64,000 bases of DNA from Candidatus Harrysmithiimonas galli (GCA_904373265.1 CAJFEE010000016.1:1-64000), one strand, 5' to 3'; counted from the first letter of the stretch, positions 1 to 10,823 are shown. The notes: generated by a model from the letters alone, not told the origin. Translations and numbers: made by a program.

Positions 1-41
1 TTTTTTCATTTTTTTTTTGGAGTATAAAATTGCTTTATGAA

Positions 42-77
42 AAAGCCTTGAAACAGTAAGGCTTTGGCAGTTTTTTT
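42..77 (+). terminator. Intrinsic terminator
   Basis: AAAGCCTT-N8-AAGGCTTT stem followed by a T7 run. Confidence 0.7.
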
Positions 78-783
78 ATGGAGTGGGAGAACGAAGCATA
101 GCCCATGATATAGGGAAGCCTTTATCTTTATAATTATTGAATTTTTTGTAGTATTAATAAAATTTCATTTATATTATGTATTTTCTTTCTTTTGATGTGG
201 AGGAAATTCGAAAATATTGTCAAGTGTTGGAATGGGTAGCTTATCTGTGATATGTAATCTTGCTTATGATTTTGAAGCAAAATGGAACACAGATAAGGAC
301 AATTAGAGCAATGCTTTATGATAGCAAAAGGCAGCAAAATAAGAGCATAAGGAGTTACAAAATCATTTCGGAGAATGCTATGGGAAAGACAATGGCGTAA
401 AAGTGAATGATTAGAAGGTTTTGCTGTTATACAAGCTTTTTGGCTCAGTAAGTTCTTACCTGTGTATTTTATAGTTTGAAAGAAAGATATGGGGAGGAAA
501 GGGAGAATGTAGCAAAAGCTTTAAGGTATTAAAAGATAATAAGCAGACCATTTAAAGATATATAAGATTAAAACCATCAGAAAATCTTAATATTAAGATG
601 ATATACAGGTTATGGATTTTGAATGAAAAGGATAGAAACTGAGAGTTTGTGGGATCGAAATTGAAAAACGTCGCACTTGCTGAATTTGAATTTGGCAGCA
701 AGATGTTTGTTTATGGTTTGAGAGATTTTAGCTGTTTTGTTTAAGCGTTAATCCAATTGATAAAAATTTTTTATTGGCTATGT

Positions 784-810
784 ACAAAATACAGGCATTT
801 TCATACGATA
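784..810 (+). promoter_or_regulatory. Candidate sigma-K (or sigma-E) type promoter upstream of orphan ORF
   Basis: AC (784-785), 16-nt spacer, CATACGATA (802-810), matching the sigma-K pattern AC-N16/17-CATANNNTA; AGGAGG follows just before the ATG at 849. Confidence 0.45.
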
Positions 811-848
811 TAAAAGGAAAGGAGCTTTTTCATTAGGAGGAGAGAAAA

Positions 849-1505
849 ATGGATGTGAATCGGATTTATCCAACCCATACAGATCGTGTACAAAGATTGC
901 CACGTGTACAAAGAGTAAATATGCCTTTATTTGAACAGCAGCGGGAGGATATTTCGCAACATTTTTCTTCCCAGAAAATGCAGAAAAAATCAGGAAAGCA
1001 AGACTATGCGCATTTTTTCCATCAGGATTATCAACATTCGCGTTTTCAGCATGCGATACAGCCCTATGCATTTAAGAAAAATGAATATGTTGCCATGTCG
1101 ACTTGTATTTATGTAAATCATACCACTGTGAAACAAATGATTACTTATGCATCAAACCACAAGGAATTTATATGGGAAGATATGGGGTTTGATGGAAATA
1201 GTAAGTGGATTGTCGTTTGTGGACAACGTTTTGAATGTAAGTTTACCGATGAAGAAATCGCATGTTTTGAGCAATTGTATGCTGGAACAGATTATGTCAA
1301 ATATCTGGAAAAAAATGTGCCTCTACTGGCTAAATTGTATGTTGTTGTTTCAAGAAATCAACAGGGTATATTGCAGTTTTTACGATTAGGTAAACAAGTT
1401 CGACATGTGAAAATATCTGCATTGCAGCAAAATGAAAAAGCTATACGTTTTATTTCTGAAGTGATGGATTTCTATGCGGTAAAACAATGGGTTTTTATGA
1501 TTTAA
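849..1505 (+). CDS. Hypothetical protein of unknown family (218 aa), His/Gln/Tyr-rich N-terminus
   Basis: ATG preceded by TTAGGAGGAG ribosome binding site; long uninterrupted ORF; no family recognised. Confidence 0.75.
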   Translation: MDVNRIYPTHTDRVQRLPRVQRVNMPLFEQQREDISQHFSSQKMQKKSGKQDYAHFFHQDYQHSRFQHAIQPYAFKKNEYVAMSTCIYVNHTTVKQMITYASNHKEFIWEDMGFDGNSKWIVVCGQRFECKFTDEEIACFEQLYAGTDYVKYLEKNVPLLAKLYVVVSRNQQGILQFLRLGKQVRHVKISALQQNEKAIRFISEVMDFYAVKQWVFMI

Positions 1506-1675
1506 AGAAGCTGCTGGATTCTAATTTGAGTCGGCATATGTTGGCAGTATCATGGATGTTTAGCAATGATTTTACTTTATAAAAAACCATAGATATAGAT
1601 TTTATCTAAGGTTTGTTTTAAAATAAAATTCGGTTTACAAGCTATAAATTGAAATTTTGAAGGGATGAAAAATAA

Positions 1676-2368
1676 ATGAGAATAGCAATTGTTGCAGCGA
1701 TGGAGGAAGAAGTTGCACCGATTCGAGCACTTCTTGAGAATATGCAGACTCAAACCATTTTTGGTTTTGAATTTGTAACTGGTAAATGGGCGGGAAAAGA
1801 GATTATTTTGGCCAAGTCGGGAATTTGTAAAGTGAACGCTGCCATGTCTACAACATTATTGTTGGAACATTTTAAACCGGATTTTGTAATTAATACAGGA
1901 ACAGCTGGTGGTTTTCATGCTGATCTGCAGGTTGGGAATATTGTTGTTTCAACAGCGGTCTGTCAGCATGATGTGGACGCAACTGGTTTTGGCTATGCAT
2001 ATGGGCAAATTCCACAAATGGAAACATATTTTTATGCCGATGCCGATTTGGTTGACCAGATGTTAACCATCGGAAATGAGGAGATGCCTGGGCAGTTGCA
2101 TAAAGGAATTATTGGAACCGGGGATATATTTGTACATAATGAAAAACAAGCTGAAATGATTCAAGAGAGATTCCCCGATCTATATGCAGTTGAAATGGAA
2201 GCGGGGGCAGTCGGACAAGTTTGTGTCTGCGGTCAAGTACCTTTTGTGGTTTTACGTGGAATTTCAGATAGGGCAGGACAAAAGTCAGAGGTGAGTTTTA
2301 CCCAATTTTTGGAAGAAGTTGTGCAAAAATACACTGTACTGTTAAAACGAATCATTGAACAATTATAA
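1676..2368 (+). CDS. mtnN: 5'-methylthioadenosine/S-adenosylhomocysteine nucleosidase
   Basis: MRIAIVAAMEEEVAPIRALLEN start, INTGTAGG and VEMEAGAVGQVC motifs. Confidence 0.93.
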   Translation: MRIAIVAAMEEEVAPIRALLENMQTQTIFGFEFVTGKWAGKEIILAKSGICKVNAAMSTTLLLEHFKPDFVINTGTAGGFHADLQVGNIVVSTAVCQHDVDATGFGYAYGQIPQMETYFYADADLVDQMLTIGNEEMPGQLHKGIIGTGDIFVHNEKQAEMIQERFPDLYAVEMEAGAVGQVCVCGQVPFVVLRGISDRAGQKSEVSFTQFLEEVVQKYTVLLKRIIEQL

Positions 2369-2382
2369 GAATAGAAATTGTC

Positions 2383-2424
2383 ATCACATGCAACGGAAAT
2401 TTTTTTGTTGCATGCGATTTTTTT
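2383..2424 (+). terminator. Intrinsic terminator after mtnN
   Basis: ATCACATGCAAC / GTTGCATGCGAT stem followed by a T run. Confidence 0.75.
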
Positions 2425-2569
2425 ATTTGGTGAGAGATAGAACAAATGAAAGAATCAAGAAATGTCCTGCTTTCATGAATTCTTCTTATAATTTTCTAAA
2501 AATATATGAATTTTTCGGGAACATAAAAGATTTATATGAACGGGATAGAAAATAAGCCAGAATGATTGT

Positions 2570-2888
2570 TTCAAACCGCTGAACAAATTTAAAAGCAGCA
2601 TGCAGACAAGGGATATCCGCTGGAAATTTTAAGATGTGATAACCCATCAAATGCAGAAACTATGATTACAGTAGAAAATTTTTAGCTGGATGTACTGAGC
2701 CATTATGAAGATGAGCATTTGGCTTCTCCAAAGTGTATACAAATGATTTTAACATATTACAGGTACTTCATATTCATAGGATTCATCGTTTGGATTCCAG
2801 AAGTTTTGATCAGTTGTATCCAATGTCAGAGAATTATCCACTTTTTATGGAAAAAATGACAACCGATTTGATTTATGCTGCTGTTTAA
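2570..2888 (+). pseudogene. Decayed coding remnant of unknown identity
   Basis: Coding-like translation EQI*KQHADKGYPLEILRCDNPSNAETMITVENF*LDVLSHYEDEHLASPKCIQMILTYY continues in another frame as FNILQVLHIHRIHRLDSRSFDQLYPMSENYPLFMEKMTTDLIYAAV*. Confidence 0.4.
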
Positions 2889-2954
2889 CGACAAAAGAAA
2901 ATTTTTTGTGGCGAAGATTTGTATCATTTGACAAAGTTTAACATGAGAAGTAAC

Positions 2955-2983
2955 TTGCATTTTATATGTAAAATCGGTAAACT
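2955..2983 (+). promoter_or_regulatory. Candidate sigma-A promoter of the valS T-box transcript
   Basis: TTGCAT (2955-2960), 17-nt spacer, TAAACT (2978-2983). Confidence 0.35.
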
Positions 2984-2987
2984 AAAG

Positions 2988-3280
2988 GCAGAAATCATAT
3001 CAAAAATAAAGGCTTTGAACAGGATGAGTACAATTTCTACTTTATAAAAATGATGCAGAGAAGGAGTCCATAGGCTGAGAGATTCCGGATAAAGTGAGTT
3101 GGAAGTTCCCTGGGAGCTGTTTGTTTGAACTGTAGTGTACAAATTAGAACAAACCGTTTTGCGAACGTTAATCGTGTCAAGTGCATTTATATTGTTTTTT
3201 TTATAAAATGATATAAATGAAAAAAGGTGGAACCGCGAATATAACCCTTCGTCCTTTTCAGGATGAGGGGTTTTCCTTTT
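2988..3280 (+). promoter_or_regulatory. T-box riboswitch leader of valS
   Basis: T-box core AAAGGTGGAACCGCG (~3223-3237) followed by a CCCTTCGTCCT/AGGATGAGGGG terminator with T-rich tail; GUA (Val) triplets in the candidate specifier region (3132-3139); 5' boundary approximate. Confidence 0.85.
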
Positions 3281-3404
3281 GAAAGGAAAAAATTTGAATG
3301 AGAATGGGATCGTATGGATTTTTTCCTGCAAAGAAGAAAAATTTTATGGCAAATTGATACGATCACGGTTTTGCATACAAAATGAATAAAGGAGTCGTGA
3401 AAAA

Positions 3405-6047
3405 ATGAGTCAACAAAAAATGCTTGCGCCAAAATATGATCCAGCAGTGGTTGAGGCTGGACGATATCAGTATTGGATAGATGGAAAGTTTTTTGAGGCG
3501 GGAAAGGATACAAGTAAGCCACCGTTTACGATTGTAATTCCACCCCCAAATGTAACTGGGAAACTGCATTTGGGACATGCATGGGATACAACATTGCAAG
3601 ATATTTTAACACGCTTAAAGCGGATGCAGGGCTATGATGTATTGTGGCTTCCGGGAATGGATCATGCTGGCATTGCCACACAGGCAAAAGTTGAAGAAAA
3701 ACTGAGAAACGAGGGAAAAACTCGTTATGATTTAGGTAGGGAAAAGTTTATTGACGTAACATGGGAATGGAAAGAGGAATATGCCGGACATATTCGTACA
3801 CAGTGGAGTAAACTTGGGTTAGGCCTGGATTATTCAAAAGAGCGTTTTACTTTGGACGAAGGTTTGTCTTATGCAGTGCGGAAAGTGTTTGTCTCTTTAT
3901 ATGAAAAAGGTTTGATTTATCGTGGAGAATATATTATTAACTGGGATCCACAAACGCAAACGGCACTTTCGGATATTGAGGTTGTGTATAAAGATGTGGA
4001 AGGTGCATTTTATCATATGGAATATCCATTAGCAGACGGATCTGGGAAATTACGCTTGGCAACAACGCGTCCAGAGACGATGCTTGGTGATACAGCAGTT
4101 GCGGTTCATCCGGAAGATGAGCGTTATCAGGCTCTAATTGGAAAAACGTTAATTTTGCCAATTGTTGGTCGAGAAATTCCAATTGTTGCAGATGCATATG
4201 TAGACCCGGAATTTGGGACTGGCGTGGTAAAAATTACACCAGCACATGATCCAAATGATTTTGAAGTTGGGAATCGTCATAATCTCCCACGCATATTGGT
4301 AATGAACGAAGACGGAACAATGAATGCCAATGCAGGGAAATATGTGGGAATGGATCGTTTTGTTTGCCGTAAACAAATTGTTGCGGATCTGCAAGCTGAG
4401 GGTGTACTTGTGGAGATTGAGCCACATATACATTCGGTTGGACATAGTGAACGAAGTGGAGCAGTTGTGGAACCGTATTTATCAACACAATGGTTTGTCA
4501 AAATGCAGCCGTTGGCCGATGCAGCAGTGAAAAATCAGGAAAAGGATAGTAAAGTGCAGTTTGTTCCGAGTCGTTTTGAAAATACCTTCCTTCGTTGGAT
4601 GGAAAATATTCGTGATTGGTGTATTTCTCGTCAGCTATGGTGGGGACATCGTATTCCAGCCTGGTATCATAATGAAACAGGTGAGGTATATGTCGGAATG
4701 GAGCCACCTCAGGATGAAAAAAATTGGACGCAGGATTCAGATGTATTGGATACGTGGTTTTCTTCTGCATTATGGCCGTTTTCAACTTTAGGTTGGCCAG
4801 ATATGGAAAATGAAGATTTTAAACGATACTTTCCAACGAATGTCTTGGTTACTGGTTATGATATTATTTTCTTTTGGGTTTCACGCATGATTTTCCAATC
4901 ACTTGAATTTACGCAGAATCGTCCGTTTGCAGATGTACTTATTCATGGACTTGTTCGTGATGAGCAAGGTCGTAAGATGAGTAAGTCTTTGGGCAACGGT
5001 GTGGATCCAATGGAAGAAATTGAGAAATACGGTGCCGATGCGTTGCGTTATTTCCTATCAACTGGGACATCACCAGGGCAAGATTTGCGTTACAGCCGTA
5101 CGAAGGTTGAATCGACTTGGAATTTTATCAATAAAGTTTGGAATGCCTCCCGTTTTGTATTGATGAATATAGAAAGTGTACAAGTGAATGATTTATATTT
5201 AAATGGTGAAAAAACGATTGCGGATCATTGGATTTTAAACCGTTTGAACGAAACGATTGTTGATGTAACTCGCTTATCAGATAAATATGAATTTGGTGAG
5301 GTTGGACGCATTTTATATCATTTTATCTGGGATGATTTTTGTGATTGGTATATCGAAATGGCAAAGCTTTCGTTATATGGAGAAGATGCTAAATCAAAGC
5401 GCAATACGCAGGCTGTTTTGGTTTATGTTCTGGATCAAATTATGCGTATGTTACATCCGTTTATGCCATTTGTTACAGAAGAAATTTTCCAAGCTTTGCC
5501 TCATACAACCGGCTCCATTGTGGAGGCTACATGGCCGCAAAAAGAAGCTCGTCTTTCTGATGTAAAAGAAGCAAAACAATTTGAATTATTGAAAGATATT
5601 ATTCGTACTGTCAGAAACATTCGTGCAGAAGTGAATACGCCGCTTAGTAAACAAATTGAAATGGCAATTGAGGCAAAAGATGAGAAGACTTGTGCAGTAT
5701 TAGAGAAAAATCGTGCTTATTTGGAGCGATTTTGTAATCCGAGTAGGCTGACCATTGCTTGTGAAATTGATTTGACACAACAAGCGATGACAGCAGTAGT
5801 CACAGGTGCACAAATTATTTTGCCGCTAAAAGGTCTGATTCAAGTTGAAGAGGAAATGGCTCGTTTGGAAAAAGAATTAAAAAAATTACATGCTGAGGTT
5901 GAGCGTGTAGAGAAAAAATTATCCAATGCAGGTTTTGTTTCGAAGGCACCAGCAAAGGTTATTGAAGAAGAACGGACAAAACAAAGGGATTATATAGAAA
6001 AACGTGAAGCGGTGTTGAAGCGTTTGGAAGAATTGAAAAAGCTGTAG
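3405..6047 (+). CDS. valS: Valyl-tRNA synthetase
   Basis: [15 protein letters not shown] (HIGH) and [10 protein letters not shown] (KMSKS) motifs; C-terminal coiled coil. Confidence 0.97.
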   Translation: MSQQKMLAPKYDPAVVEAGRYQYWIDGKFFEAGKDTSKPPFTIVIPPPNVTGKLHLGHAWDTTLQDILTRLKRMQGYDVLWLPGMDHAGIATQAKVEEKLRNEGKTRYDLGREKFIDVTWEWKEEYAGHIRTQWSKLGLGLDYSKERFTLDEGLSYAVRKVFVSLYEKGLIYRGEYIINWDPQTQTALSDIEVVYKDVEGAFYHMEYPLADGSGKLRLATTRPETMLGDTAVAVHPEDERYQALIGKTLILPIVGREIPIVADAYVDPEFGTGVVKITPAHDPNDFEVGNRHNLPRILVMNEDGTMNANAGKYVGMDRFVCRKQIVADLQAEGVLVEIEPHIHSVGHSERSGAVVEPYLSTQWFVKMQPLADAAVKNQEKDSKVQFVPSRFENTFLRWMENIRDWCISRQLWWGHRIPAWYHNETGEVYVGMEPPQDEKNWTQDSDVLDTWFSSALWPFSTLGWPDMENEDFKRYFPTNVLVTGYDIIFFWVSRMIFQSLEFTQNRPFADVLIHGLVRDEQGRKMSKSLGNGVDPMEEIEKYGADALRYFLSTGTSPGQDLRYSRTKVESTWNFINKVWNASRFVLMNIESVQVNDLYLNGEKTIADHWILNRLNETIVDVTRLSDKYEFGEVGRILYHFIWDDFCDWYIEMAKLSLYGEDAKSKRNTQAVLVYVLDQIMRMLHPFMPFVTEEIFQALPHTTGSIVEATWPQKEARLSDVKEAKQFELLKDIIRTVRNIRAEVNTPLSKQIEMAIEAKDEKTCAVLEKNRAYLERFCNPSRLTIACEIDLTQQAMTAVVTGAQIILPLKGLIQVEEEMARLEKELKKLHAEVERVEKKLSNAGFVSKAPAKVIEEERTKQRDYIEKREAVLKRLEELKKL

Positions 6048-6159
6048 GGACATAGCATGAATACTTCAGGAAAATATTGAAAAATGTGACTGCAATTTCA
6101 TTGATTTTGGATATGGGAAGATTCAAAGTACAAAAGTACGCATAACCGACATATAAATA

Positions 6160-6900
6160 TGGCAAAGAATATGCTGGTAGAAGATGTAAGGCATATCACC
6201 CAAAAATTGTTACATAGGGTAAAACTGCCTGAATTAACGCTTGTAGAGATCATAGATTATGAGGTCTGTAAAGAGAAAGCCGGCTTGTTTTAGAGACGGT
6301 CGATGGTTTAAAAGGACATGTTTTTTGTAAACCCTAGCGTGTTTGGATGCTGTGTGTACTACCATGATTCAAAAAGTAGATCCGAAACAAAGTGAGGAAT
6401 TGAAATGGAAAATCGTTGAATTGGCGTAGCGGTTTTATATGCATTTTTGATACAACAAGAAGATGAAAAGACGAAAAGCAAGTTTATACAGTTGATTCAT
6501 AAGGAACTGACAAAAGAAGTACAAATTGCCTTTTTCGGTCATTTTTCCGCAGGGAAATCCAGTATGATCAATATTGCCTGGATGCACATTCTTGTCTGAT
6601 GGTGGATGATAGGCATGAATTGGTGATATTTCATTCTTCAAAGTGTTTTTTTTGAAAAAACAAAAAGCAGCAAATAGAGAAAGCTTGAAAAGAAAAATCC
6701 ATCCACTTTGTCGAAGTGATTTGTTAGATTAGAGTAAGTGGCTGAAATATTTTTAGGCTATTTTAACAGATACAATGAATCCACTTTAGGCAGGGTGGAA
6801 ACAAGATTTGTATGATGGGTACAAATTATTTGTGGAATATTGGGGCATTTGGTTGATTTTACCGAATCCATAGAAAGAGTAACAACATTTGGGAAAATCA
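6160..6900 (+). pseudogene. Decayed dynamin-family GTPase remnant (DynA-like) with flanking degraded coding sequence
   Basis: QEDEKTKSKFIQLIHKELTKEVQIAFFGHFSAGKSSMIN (P-loop at 6537-6563) reads through, then is interrupted by stops and frameshifts on both sides. Confidence 0.55.
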
Positions 6901-6921
6901 TAGAGAAAAGGGGGAAACAAA

Positions 6922-7764
6922 ATGTTGGTGGATAGTGCATGGCTTTTTGAACAAATCACAAACGAAAATCAAGAGATTCGTATCATAGATTGCCGTTTTG
7001 ATTTATCGAATGCATCTGCGGGAAGAACTTTATATCATGAGGGACATATTCCAGGAGCGGTTCATTTCGATTTAGAAAAGGATTTGTCAGGTGAAGTGCA
7101 ATTGCATGGTGGTCGACATCCATTGCCTTCCCTTAAATCGTTTGGAGCACAGCTTGAGTGTTATGGTATTTCTAAACATCATATTTTGGTTATGTATGAT
7201 GACGGAGAGTATGCATTTGCTATGCGGATGGCTTGGATGATGAAATATGTTGGACATGAGCAGGTTTTCATTTTAAATGGAGGCTTTTTAAATTGGCAAA
7301 AGCAACGGCTGCCAGTTACCAAAGAAATACCTCATTATCCAAAATCTGTATATGAAATTTGTATGGATGCCTCTATTTTGGCAACCTATGAGGAAGTCCA
7401 TGCAGTTGTTGAGAACAAACAGGATGCGATTTTAATTGATTCACGTGAGCATAACCGTTTTTTAGGTGTAGAGGAGAAAATTGATAAAAAAGCTGGTCAT
7501 ATTCCGACAGCTATAAATTTTCCATTTACAGAAGGGATTCAAAACGGCTTTTTCCTGTCAGCTAATAAACAAGCAGAACGTTTTCCCAAATGGGAAAAAC
7601 ATCAGCCGCTTATTGTTTACTGTGGATCGGGTGTAACGGCGACACCGAATTATTTTGCATTAAAAGTAGCAGGATACTCCAATGTAAAGGTTTATATTGG
7701 CAGTTTTAGCGATTGGATTTCTTATGATGAAAATGAAGTTGCTACAGGTAAAGCACATTTGTGA
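6922..7764 (+). CDS. sseA: 3-mercaptopyruvate sulfurtransferase / tandem rhodanese-domain sulfurtransferase
   Basis: Two rhodanese domains; CGSGVTA active-site loop; RBS GGGGGAAAC. Confidence 0.88.
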   Translation: MLVDSAWLFEQITNENQEIRIIDCRFDLSNASAGRTLYHEGHIPGAVHFDLEKDLSGEVQLHGGRHPLPSLKSFGAQLECYGISKHHILVMYDDGEYAFAMRMAWMMKYVGHEQVFILNGGFLNWQKQRLPVTKEIPHYPKSVYEICMDASILATYEEVHAVVENKQDAILIDSREHNRFLGVEEKIDKKAGHIPTAINFPFTEGIQNGFFLSANKQAERFPKWEKHQPLIVYCGSGVTATPNYFALKVAGYSNVKVYIGSFSDWISYDENEVATGKAHL

Positions 7765-7870
7765 TCTGTTTATGACTTTATGTAAGGTAGCAACAAATAC
7801 CAATTTTATCATGATCTGAAATAACGGCACTGGCCGATGATAAAAAATAATGAAAGTGTAGAATTGAAAA

Positions 7871-9166
7871 ATGATAGCAGTTGAAGAAAAACTTAATTTG
7901 GCAGCAAAACCTGGTATGCAGTTTGGATTAGAACGAATGCAATATTTTTTGTCATGGTTTCATCATCCAGAGGAGAAAATAAAGGCAATTCATGTTGGTG
8001 GTACAAATGGGAAAGGATCCACTGTCAATTTTTTGCGCATGTTGCTACAAGAGGCTGGTTATCGCATAGGAACATTTACTTCTCCAGCCGTTCTAAACTT
8101 TTACGAACAAATTGCTATAAACGGTCATTTCATTTCAGAACAGGAGCTGCAGATTTTATGGCAGCGCCTGTATCCTTGTATAAAAGAAATGCAAGGACTT
8201 TCGATCGGAGGACCAACGCAGTTTGAAATGCTGACCATGTTGGCGATTTTATTTTTTGCGGAGTATGCAAAGCCGGATTTTTGTATTTTTGAAGTGGGGC
8301 TTGGTGGAGAAACAGACAGTACCAATGTAATTTGTCCGATTTTAACGATGATTACAACAATTTCTTTGGAGCATACACAAATTCTTGGAAATACCATTCA
8401 AGAAATTGCTGCAAAAAAAGCTGGAATTATTAAGCCGAATGTTCCGTTTTTAACAACGGTTCAATCACCTGAGGCGCAAGCGGTGTTGCAAATTGCTGCT
8501 GACAAAAAATCTGCACCGTTTTTCCCAGTTTCGTTAACTGGATTTGAAATGCGAGCGATAAACTTTATGAAAACAGAGGTTCGATGCACAAAGGAAGGTC
8601 CACTTTTGAATCAATCATTTTTTCTTCGAATGCCAGGATTGCACCAGGTGCAAAATGCGGTGCTGGCGTTACATGCATTGTGGCAGCTCCAGCATATGGA
8701 ATCTTTTTCTTTATGTCAAGAAAAAATATTTCGAGCGCTTGAACAGACTGTGCTTCCAGGCAGAATGGAGATAGGGATGAGTCCATATGTTTATTTATTA
8801 GATGGTGCACATAATATAGAAGGAATTGAAAAATTGACAGCAACTGTTCAAACCTATCTTCCGAATATGAAGAAAAAATTACTTTTTTCTGCAAGTTCAG
8901 ATAAAAATCATCAAGAAATGATTTACAAACTGCATGAAATTACAGATGATATTGGTATCACAACTTTTGGATTTTATCGCAGTCTTAGTGAAACACAAGC
9001 TGTTTCTCTAGCTACATACATGGGCATAAAATATGTGAAAGATTATAAGGATTGGCTGCAAGATATACCATGTGAAAACGACCAGGTTGTTATTATTACT
9101 GGTTCACTATATTTTATTTCTGAAGTACGTAATTTTTTACACTCGCTTGGAAAGGAGGTTTGTTGA
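7871..9166 (+). CDS. folC: Folylpolyglutamate synthase / dihydrofolate synthase
   Basis: HVGGTNGKGSTVNFL P-loop motif, LGGETDSTN, LLDGAHN motifs. Confidence 0.95.
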   Translation: MIAVEEKLNLAAKPGMQFGLERMQYFLSWFHHPEEKIKAIHVGGTNGKGSTVNFLRMLLQEAGYRIGTFTSPAVLNFYEQIAINGHFISEQELQILWQRLYPCIKEMQGLSIGGPTQFEMLTMLAILFFAEYAKPDFCIFEVGLGGETDSTNVICPILTMITTISLEHTQILGNTIQEIAAKKAGIIKPNVPFLTTVQSPEAQAVLQIAADKKSAPFFPVSLTGFEMRAINFMKTEVRCTKEGPLLNQSFFLRMPGLHQVQNAVLALHALWQLQHMESFSLCQEKIFRALEQTVLPGRMEIGMSPYVYLLDGAHNIEGIEKLTATVQTYLPNMKKKLLFSASSDKNHQEMIYKLHEITDDIGITTFGFYRSLSETQAVSLATYMGIKYVKDYKDWLQDIPCENDQVVIITGSLYFISEVRNFLHSLGKEVC

Positions 9167-10707
9167 TGATTGGTTTAAGTCAATTGATTGGACTGTATGT
9201 TTTTCAGATGAAATCTGGTCGAAAAATCGGTGTTACTACTGGTTTTGCCGTACGTATAGGAAGTTGTGAAATAGATGCTTTAACGTTGCTGACAGAAACT
9301 GGTGAGCAAAAAATGATGAAACTCAACTATGTTAAAAGCGTCGGTCAATTTGGATTGACAATTGATCAAGAAGATGCGTTTATTCTTGAAGATGAAGGTC
9401 AGTTTATCTTTTATGATATGAATGCTCTGCAAAGGGTGATTGTGGTTGATGAAACCGGTCAGTTTTTGGGAATGCTTTTGGATATGGAGTGGATGCCAGA
9501 GTTAGGCAGAATTAAAAGTTTGATTCTATTGGATTCGGGAGAAAAGGTGAAGGTTTTTTATCCCAATATTTTGGTTTTGGGACAAGATATGATGGTTTTA
9601 CGTGTTGGTTTTGCTGCCCAAACCATTGAAGAAACAAAAGAGCAGGTCATTGAATCCGATTCTTTAGAAAGGAAACAGAGCAATCTGAATGAAAAGGTAC
9701 CGCAAAAAGAAGCTTTATTTGATCAGCAATTTGATCCTAATCTCATATCGATATCAGAAAAATCACAGCTTGGAACATCTGAATGTTTTTTAGAAAAAAC
9801 CACATCAGATACAATTTATCCATCACAATCTGATGAAATCCATCCTGCATCTCAAAGATCGGAAGCATCTGATGATGTAAGTTCAAAAACGAAAGATGTC
9901 ATTTTGGAAGATCAGACAAAAGAAGCGCTGCATTTCATGTTTGGATCAGAACAAGCAATAAAAGATGAAGGATTGCAATTTCAAGCAAAGATTCCAGATA
10001 TTACCAATGAGTTGAGGCAGGCTTTGGATACAGATTCTAAAATACAAGAAAAAAGACAATTCAATCCGATCGCCTCATCAAATATCCCAATACAAGAAAA
10101 AAGATCCGCTTCTTTTCAGTCTTTCAAACAGGGGGAGCAACAACCATTCGATGTAGAACAGTTGGATTGTAATCTCAATATGTATGTTTCGGATATGCCT
10201 GTTGGAAAAAATTTGTCGAATGTAGTAGATGAGAGTTTAGTTTCGACAAAGAAAGCACCTGAAAAAAAAGAAAAACCGGTTGTTGTGAAAAAAGGTGTGC
10301 AGTCCGTTCAGGCTTTTCAAATTAATGATTTTCGTCCATCACCAGAGTTAAAAAGAGAAACGGTCTCTAAAAAATTTCAATCTGATTCAAAAAAATTGCG
10401 ATCCGAAAATACGTTGAAAGTACAAAAAGAGGTATCTTTGGATAAGGATCAGATAGAAGAAGTTGATGAGAGAAAAATTTCTCAAGTTCTTGCTGTAGAA
10501 TTTCCCAATTTAACGCTGGTTGAAAAAGAGATCTTGAAAAAACAGATCCATTTGTTGCTAAATAAACGATTAAGTGCACCGATTTTCACGCTGACTGGTG
10601 ATTTACTGTATCAAAATGGAACCCGATTAACATTGGATAAAATTTTGACATTACAGAAGATTAACCCGTTGTTGATTTTGGAATGTGCACAGAATATAGA
10701 AATCTAG
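9166..10707 (+). CDS. PRC-barrel domain protein with long low-complexity tail
   Basis: N-terminal PRC-barrel-like repeats (LIGLYVFQMKSGRKIGVTTGFAV...; VDETGQFLGMLLDMEWMPELGRIKSLIL); ATG overlaps the folC stop (TGATGA coupling); RBS AAAGGAGG. Confidence 0.7.
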   Translation: MIGLSQLIGLYVFQMKSGRKIGVTTGFAVRIGSCEIDALTLLTETGEQKMMKLNYVKSVGQFGLTIDQEDAFILEDEGQFIFYDMNALQRVIVVDETGQFLGMLLDMEWMPELGRIKSLILLDSGEKVKVFYPNILVLGQDMMVLRVGFAAQTIEETKEQVIESDSLERKQSNLNEKVPQKEALFDQQFDPNLISISEKSQLGTSECFLEKTTSDTIYPSQSDEIHPASQRSEASDDVSSKTKDVILEDQTKEALHFMFGSEQAIKDEGLQFQAKIPDITNELRQALDTDSKIQEKRQFNPIASSNIPIQEKRSASFQSFKQGEQQPFDVEQLDCNLNMYVSDMPVGKNLSNVVDESLVSTKKAPEKKEKPVVVKKGVQSVQAFQINDFRPSPELKRETVSKKFQSDSKKLRSENTLKVQKEVSLDKDQIEEVDERKISQVLAVEFPNLTLVEKEILKKQIHLLLNKRLSAPIFTLTGDLLYQNGTRLTLDKILTLQKINPLLILECAQNIEI

Positions 10708-10726
10708 TTATTTTTATCATAAATTG

Positions 10727-10772
10727 TTGGAAGATTTCCTGTTTTACCTGACAGGAACTTCCAATTTTTTTT
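10727..10772 (+). terminator. Intrinsic terminator
   Basis: TTGGAAG-TTTCCTGT / ACAGGAA-CTTCCAA stem plus T8. Confidence 0.8.
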
Positions 10773-10823
10773 GGATTTCTGTGATACGATGTCGCCAGAA
10801 CTGTAGAATGGGGGCGGGGTATT

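Noticed and set aside
1-780. Possible degraded transposase or ORF at the window start
   Set aside because: Translations in all frames give short pieces with many stops and no recognisable motif; only the terminator at 42-77 is supportable.
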